Below are positions 59,513 through 64,000 of a DNA stretch of 64,000 bases, piece by piece. A model generated the notes under the pieces. It made no database searches. It was given only the letters and a program-made list of their open reading frames with translations, and was not told where the DNA came from. Within the stretch, counting starts at the first letter, position 1; each line of letters opens with the position of its first letter. Source of the DNA: an uncultured SAR86 cluster bacterium (GTDB lineage Bacteria; Pseudomonadota; Gammaproteobacteria; Magnimaribacterales; Magnimaribacteraceae); assembly GCA_902532675.1 (NCBI GenBank), contig CACAIY010000004.1, positions 20,068-84,067 of the forward strand, given 5' to 3'. The position numbers were made by a program, and so were the translations under genes.

Positions 59513-59548
59513 TTTTTTAAGAAAGTATGTATACAATACGCGCCTCTT

Positions 59549-60760
59549 ATGAGTACTAAGAAAATTAAAAAAATTGTATTGGCTTATTCTGGTGGTCTGG
59601 ATACCACAGTGATCCTACATTGGTTAAAAGACACCTATAACGCAGAAGTTATAACTTTTACGGCTGATATAGGTCAAGACCATAATCCTGATCTAGTGAA
59701 AGAAAGAGCAAATGCCATTGGTGCAAGTAAAGTCATCCTGGAAGATTTAAAGGAAGAGTTTGTTAAAGACTATGTCTTTCCAATGTTTAGGGCAAATACG
59801 CTTTATGAAGGTGAGTATTTATTGGGTACATCAATTGCTAGACCTTTAATAAGTAAGCGTATGATAGAAATAGCTGAAGAAGAGGGTGCTGACGCAATAG
59901 CTCATGGAGCAACTGGAAAAGGAAACGATCAAATTAGATTTGAGATTGGGGCTTATTCATTAAACCCTTCAATAGAAGTTATTGCTCCATGGAGAACATG
60001 GAATTTTGTTTCTAGAGCTGATTTGATTGATTACTGTAAAAAAAATCAAATCAATATAGATGCTGATCCTGATGAACCTATGTACTCAACTGATGAGAAT
60101 ATTCTACACACTTCGTATGAAGGAGAAATTCTAGAAGACCCATCTCAACCTGCGCCTGAATCAATTTGGCAGAGAACCTCATCACTAAAGGAAGCTCCTG
60201 ACGAAGAACAAGAAATTACTATAAATTTTGAAAACGGAGACCCTGTTGGTCTGGATGGTAAAGATTTAAGTTCATCCCAGGTTCTAGGTATTTTAAATGA
60301 TATTGCAGGAAACAATGGCATAGGAAGACTAGATCTCGTAGAAAATAGATTTACGGGTATGAAGTCAAGAGGGTGTTACGAGACTCCTGGAGGAACTATT
60401 CTAATCAAAGCGCATAGAGCTATTGAATCTTTATGCTTAGATGCACAAACTGGCCACTTAAAAGATGAATTAATGCCTAAATACGCTCAATTAATTTATG
60501 ACGGGTTTTGGTGGAGTCCTGAAAGAGAAGCACTACAAGCTTTTATTGATAAAACTCAACAATATATAACTGGCTCTGTGAAATTAGGACTGTACAAAGG
60601 TAATATAATCGTAAAAGAAAGAACTTCCCCTTACAGTCTTTACGACTCAAAAATAGTTACTTTTGAGGATGATCAGAATACTTACAATCAAGCTGATGCT
60701 ACAGGCTTTATTAAGATTAATTCTTTAAGATTAAAAGCAAACGCTAAAAGAAAGAAATAA
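59549..60760 (+). CDS. argG: Argininosuccinate synthase
   Basis: [59 protein letters not shown]. Confidence 0.97.
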   Translation: MSTKKIKKIVLAYSGGLDTTVILHWLKDTYNAEVITFTADIGQDHNPDLVKERANAIGASKVILEDLKEEFVKDYVFPMFRANTLYEGEYLLGTSIARPLISKRMIEIAEEEGADAIAHGATGKGNDQIRFEIGAYSLNPSIEVIAPWRTWNFVSRADLIDYCKKNQINIDADPDEPMYSTDENILHTSYEGEILEDPSQPAPESIWQRTSSLKEAPDEEQEITINFENGDPVGLDGKDLSSSQVLGILNDIAGNNGIGRLDLVENRFTGMKSRGCYETPGGTILIKAHRAIESLCLDAQTGHLKDELMPKYAQLIYDGFWWSPEREALQAFIDKTQQYITGSVKLGLYKGNIIVKERTSPYSLYDSKIVTFEDDQNTYNQADATGFIKINSLRLKANAKRKK

Positions 60761-60762
60761 AT

Positions 60763-61803
60763 CTATTTTGCAGATTTTAATTTCTTCTGTAATTTAGTAT
60801 TTGAAGTAGTGTAAGCAAAAGGAACTTTTTCTCCAGGGTAACTTCTTCTGTAAGCTTCTTGAACAGCTAATGTTGTTTCATGAAATCCGCAAAGAATTAA
60901 ATCTAATTTTCCTGGATAGTCATTAATGTCTCCAACTGCAAAGATTCCTTCTACGCTAGTCTGAAATTTTTCAGCATCAACAGCTATCTTCTTGTCAGAC
61001 AGTTCCAAGTTCCAATCAACTATTGGTCCTAGTTTTTTATTTAAGCCAAAAAGAAATAAGATTTCATCACACTCCAAGTCTTCTATCTCCTTGGTTTCAA
61101 AGTTTTTTACAGAAACACCTTTAATTACTTCATCAAAGATCAGCTTTTCTATAACAAATGGGGTCTTAAGATCAACTTGACCTGTTTCTACTAATTCCCT
61201 CATTTGAGCCTCTGTATTAGGAACTCCTCTAAAAGCGTCTCTTCGGTGCACTAATTTTAATGATTTAGTGATATCTGCTAATTCTACAGTCCAATCTAAA
61301 GCGCTATCTCCTCCACCAAAGATTATTAAATTTTTATCTTTGTATTTTTCTTTATCTTTTACGGCATAGGCAACACCTTTCTCCAAAAATTTATCAGGAT
61401 CTTCTATATTAGGAGGCCTTCTAGGCTCAAAAGAGCCAGCACCAGCTGCAATAAAAAGGCTTTTTGCTTGAAAGTGATTTCCTTCAGATGTTGTAACCTT
61501 CCAAGAAGAACTGCTTTCGTCAGAAAGTTCTTCTATAGAATTTACTCTCTCATTTAGATGTATTTGGTAATTGAATGGCTCTATTTGTTTTAATAGAGCG
61601 TTAACATGTTCTTCAGCTGTTTGATAAGGGACACCCGGGATATCATAAATAGGTTTTCCTGGATAAAGTTCTGAGCATTGTCCGCCCACTTTATCTAAGT
61701 TGTCTATTAATATGCACTCTAGGCCCAAAAGACCTGCTTCAAAAACAGTAAATAAAGCTACTGGACCAGCGCCAACAATGATTATATCTGTCTTGGTTTC
61801 CAT
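60763..61803 (-). CDS. Ferredoxin/flavodoxin-NADP+ reductase, thioredoxin-reductase-like (start revised to METKTD)
   Basis: IIVGAGPVALFTVFEAG, GGQCSELYPGKPIYDIPG, GGGDSALDW, AVGDINDYPGKLDLILCGFHE. Confidence 0.9.
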   Translation of the reverse strand: METKTDIIIVGAGPVALFTVFEAGLLGLECILIDNLDKVGGQCSELYPGKPIYDIPGVPYQTAEEHVNALLKQIEPFNYQIHLNERVNSIEELSDESSSSWKVTTSEGNHFQAKSLFIAAGAGSFEPRRPPNIEDPDKFLEKGVAYAVKDKEKYKDKNLIIFGGGDSALDWTVELADITKSLKLVHRRDAFRGVPNTEAQMRELVETGQVDLKTPFVIEKLIFDEVIKGVSVKNFETKEIEDLECDEILFLFGLNKKLGPIVDWNLELSDKKIAVDAEKFQTSVEGIFAVGDINDYPGKLDLILCGFHETTLAVQEAYRRSYPGEKVPFAYTTSNTKLQKKLKSAK

Positions 61804-61804
61804 G

Positions 61805-62137
61805 CTATCTAACCTGCATCCCTGGTTCTGCACCTTGATCTGGAGATATTATAAAAATACCGATATCGTCATCTCCAGCAGCCAATATCATTCCTTCTGA
61901 AGTACCAAACCTCATTTTTCTCTCTTTTAAATTATTTACACAAACTACCATTTTATTAATTAAGTTTTCAGGTTCGTAAGCCTTTTTCATGCCTGCAAAT
62001 ACTGTTTTATTACCTAGATGACCCAAGTCTAATTCTAATTTAAGTAATTTATCAGCTTCCTCCACTGACTCTGCGTTTTCTATTCTTGCGATTCTTAGAT
62101 CTAATTTCATAAAATCTTCTATTGTTATGTCAGACAT
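61805..62137 (-). CDS. MetRS C-terminal tRNA-binding (OB-fold) domain as a separate ORF
   Basis: [36 protein letters not shown]...[11 protein letters not shown]...[18 protein letters not shown]. Confidence 0.9.
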   Translation of the reverse strand: MSDITIEDFMKLDLRIARIENAESVEEADKLLKLELDLGHLGNKTVFAGMKKAYEPENLINKMVVCVNNLKERKMRFGTSEGMILAAGDDDIGIFIISPDQGAEPGMQVR

Positions 62138-63782
62138 TTTTTAATTCCATTAATTGATTAATTTGATCATCTTCAATTCTAGTTAATAAAGGTTCAAAAG
62201 AATTTATTTTGTGCCCTAACAGAGGAACTTTAATATCATCCCAACAAGGCTCTTCATTTAAAAAATTGAAAGATTTTTTTGATAAATTAGGTGTAACAGG
62301 TTCAATCATAATTATTAGAATTCTAAATAGGTTCAATGCTGTACTACATACTTTATGAACAACATCTAAATTCTTTTCATCTTTAATTAGAACCCAGGGT
62401 TCCATTTTATCAACATATTGATTGGCTTTATCTGCAAGAGCCATAATTTCTTTCATAGCCTTATTAAGTCTTAAATTTTCATAATGATTAAAAACTTCTT
62501 TAGATACCATTATAAAGTCATTTATAAGGTCATCATTTTCAATCTCTTTCGATAATTCATTGTTGTAATGTTTCTTTAAAAAATTAGCAGATCTACTGGC
62601 AATATTAACCAGTTTATTAACTAAATCTGAATTAACCTTTTGTTTTAAGTCTTCCAGGTTCAAATCAATGTCATCAACTCCCGTACTCAATTTAGAGGCA
62701 AAGTAATATCTTAAATATTCAGGATCTAAAGTTTTAACGAAATCATCAGCGGATATAAAGTTACCTCTGGATTTTGACATTTTTTCTCCATCAAGAGTTA
62801 GGAATCCATGAGCAAAAACACCTGATGGTCTTTTAAAATCCGCATTTGATAGCATTACAGGAAAGAATAACGTATGGAAGTACATTATATCTTTTCCAAT
62901 GAAATGATAAATCTCAGAACTAGACTCAGGATCCCAGAACTTTTCAAATTCATTAGAATTTTGCTTGTTTAAATAATTTATATGGCTTGCTAAGTATCCA
63001 ATAGGGGCATCTAACCAAACATAAAAGAATTTATCTTTGTAGCCAGGAATTTCAAATCCAAAGTAGGGTGAGTCTCTACTTATATCCCAATCTTTTAAAT
63101 CCTCATCAAGCCATTCTGAAAGTTTATTTTGTACTGGTTTTTGAATTTTAGAATCTTTTAACCATCCTTCAATTTCTTGTTTGAGTTCACTTAGTTTAAA
63201 AAATAAGTGTTCAGATTCTTTTACAATTGGCGATGTGTTACTAAGAACAGATACAGGGTCAATTAATTCAATTGCTTCGTAGGTAGCACTACAGACTTCA
63301 CAGTTATCACCATATTGATCTTCAGCAAAGCATTTAGGACACTTGCCTTGAACGTAACGATCAGAAAGAAACATATTTCTTGAAGTATCATAGAGTTGTT
63401 CAATCGTCTTAACTTCAATTAAACCTTTTTCATCTAAAGCATTAAATATTCTTTCAGAAAGGATTCTATTTTCTTCGCTATGAGTTGTATGAAAATTATC
63501 ATGACCAATATTATATAAACTAAATGTATTAACATGATTTACATAGATTTCTTCAATTAACTCTTCAGGAGTTTTATTTAACTCTTCGGCTTTTAACATA
63601 ATTGGCGTGCCGTGAGCATCATCAGCACAAACGTAAGTGCAATTATTTCCAATCAATTTCTGATATCTTACCCATATATCTGTTTGTGTATGTTCTAAAA
63701 TATGCCCAAGATGGAGCGGTGCATTTGCATAAGGCAAGGCACTTGTAACTAAAATATTTCTTTTTTCAGTATTATTTGACAT
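62130..63782 (-). CDS. metG: Methionyl-tRNA synthetase catalytic and anticodon-binding portion
   Basis: [34 protein letters not shown] zinc knuckle, KMSKSRGNF. Confidence 0.96.
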   Translation of the reverse strand: MSNNTEKRNILVTSALPYANAPLHLGHILEHTQTDIWVRYQKLIGNNCTYVCADDAHGTPIMLKAEELNKTPEELIEEIYVNHVNTFSLYNIGHDNFHTTHSEENRILSERIFNALDEKGLIEVKTIEQLYDTSRNMFLSDRYVQGKCPKCFAEDQYGDNCEVCSATYEAIELIDPVSVLSNTSPIVKESEHLFFKLSELKQEIEGWLKDSKIQKPVQNKLSEWLDEDLKDWDISRDSPYFGFEIPGYKDKFFYVWLDAPIGYLASHINYLNKQNSNEFEKFWDPESSSEIYHFIGKDIMYFHTLFFPVMLSNADFKRPSGVFAHGFLTLDGEKMSKSRGNFISADDFVKTLDPEYLRYYFASKLSTGVDDIDLNLEDLKQKVNSDLVNKLVNIASRSANFLKKHYNNELSKEIENDDLINDFIMVSKEVFNHYENLRLNKAMKEIMALADKANQYVDKMEPWVLIKDEKNLDVVHKVCSTALNLFRILIIMIEPVTPNLSKKSFNFLNEEPCWDDIKVPLLGHKINSFEPLLTRIEDDQINQLMELKNV

Positions 63783-63857
63783 CTTGGAGTTAAAATATTG
63801 GATTTAAAAAAATATAAAGTAATTATAACTTAGTTAATTTAGATTTCTTTTTTATAA

Positions 63858-64000
63858 ATGAATCAAGCAGTTAATAACAAATTAAGAATTCCTGAGACTC
63901 TCAGAAAAGTAAAGAACATAGTTGGTGTTTTTTCTGCTAAGGGAGGAGTGGGTAAGTCAGCTATTGCATTGCAACTTGCTATTTCTCTTAAAAATAAAGG
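63858..64000 (+). CDS. mrp: Mrp/ApbC-type P-loop ATPase, truncated by window end
   Basis: Translation MNQAVNNKLRIPETLRKVKNIVGVFSAKGGVGKSAIALQLAISLKNK; KGGVGKS deviant Walker A; divergent from metG as in E. coli. Confidence 0.8.
   Translation, partial: MNQAVNNKLRIPETLRKVKNIVGVFSAKGGVGKSAIALQLAISLKNK

Noticed and set aside
62130-62145. Programmed -1 ribosomal frameshift at the metG A6 tract
   Set aside because: A -1 slip would read AAA TGT CTG ACA, which is not the frame of the C-terminal ORF; only +1/-2 shifting or loss of one A gives the fusion.
1-64000. tRNA, rRNA, CRISPR arrays, transposases, integrases, toxin-antitoxin or phage defence genes
   Set aside because: I found no supporting signatures; intergenic gaps are mostly short and the coding regions are metabolic.

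Overview
The window is a gene-dense, AT-rich stretch of bacterial chromosome, most like a streamlined marine gammaproteobacterium such as the SAR86 clade (inferred from gene content and style, not searched). I see no rRNA, tRNA, CRISPR array, transposase or prophage genes. About 66 coding regions are supportable. The left ~28 kb and 44-50 kb are rich in catabolic enzymes: six SDRs, three crotonases, two VOC proteins, a Rieske ferredoxin, an MhpA-type FAD hydroxylase, a FAH-family hydrolase, a haloalkane dehalogenase, an amidase, an acyl-CoA ligase and two EstB-type serine hydrolases. At 30.3-35.1 kb is a phosphate cluster (phoB, phoR, porin, DUF47/PhoU-like, PiT). At 53-57.5 kb is a sulfur/methyl operon (BCCT transporter, MetY, alpha/beta hydrolase, homocysteine S-methyltransferase). 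The right end holds argG, a ferredoxin-NADP reductase-like gene and a metG/mrp divergent pair. The most interesting non-coding signals, read directly from the sequence, are: (1) a ROSE-type RNA-thermometer hairpin plus a sigma32-like promoter upstream of the Hsp20 gene; (2) 11-bp-periodic TTGTAAC-like heptamers, a variant Pho box, upstream of the porin and DUF47-PiT genes and, weakly, phoB; (3) a methionyl-tRNA synthetase split from its C-terminal domain exactly at an A6 tract; (4) two nested structured hairpins in the convergent gap at 634-805; (5) a PhoR kinase with no visible transmembrane helix; and (6) a three-gene unit with a possible ferritin-like di-iron protein.
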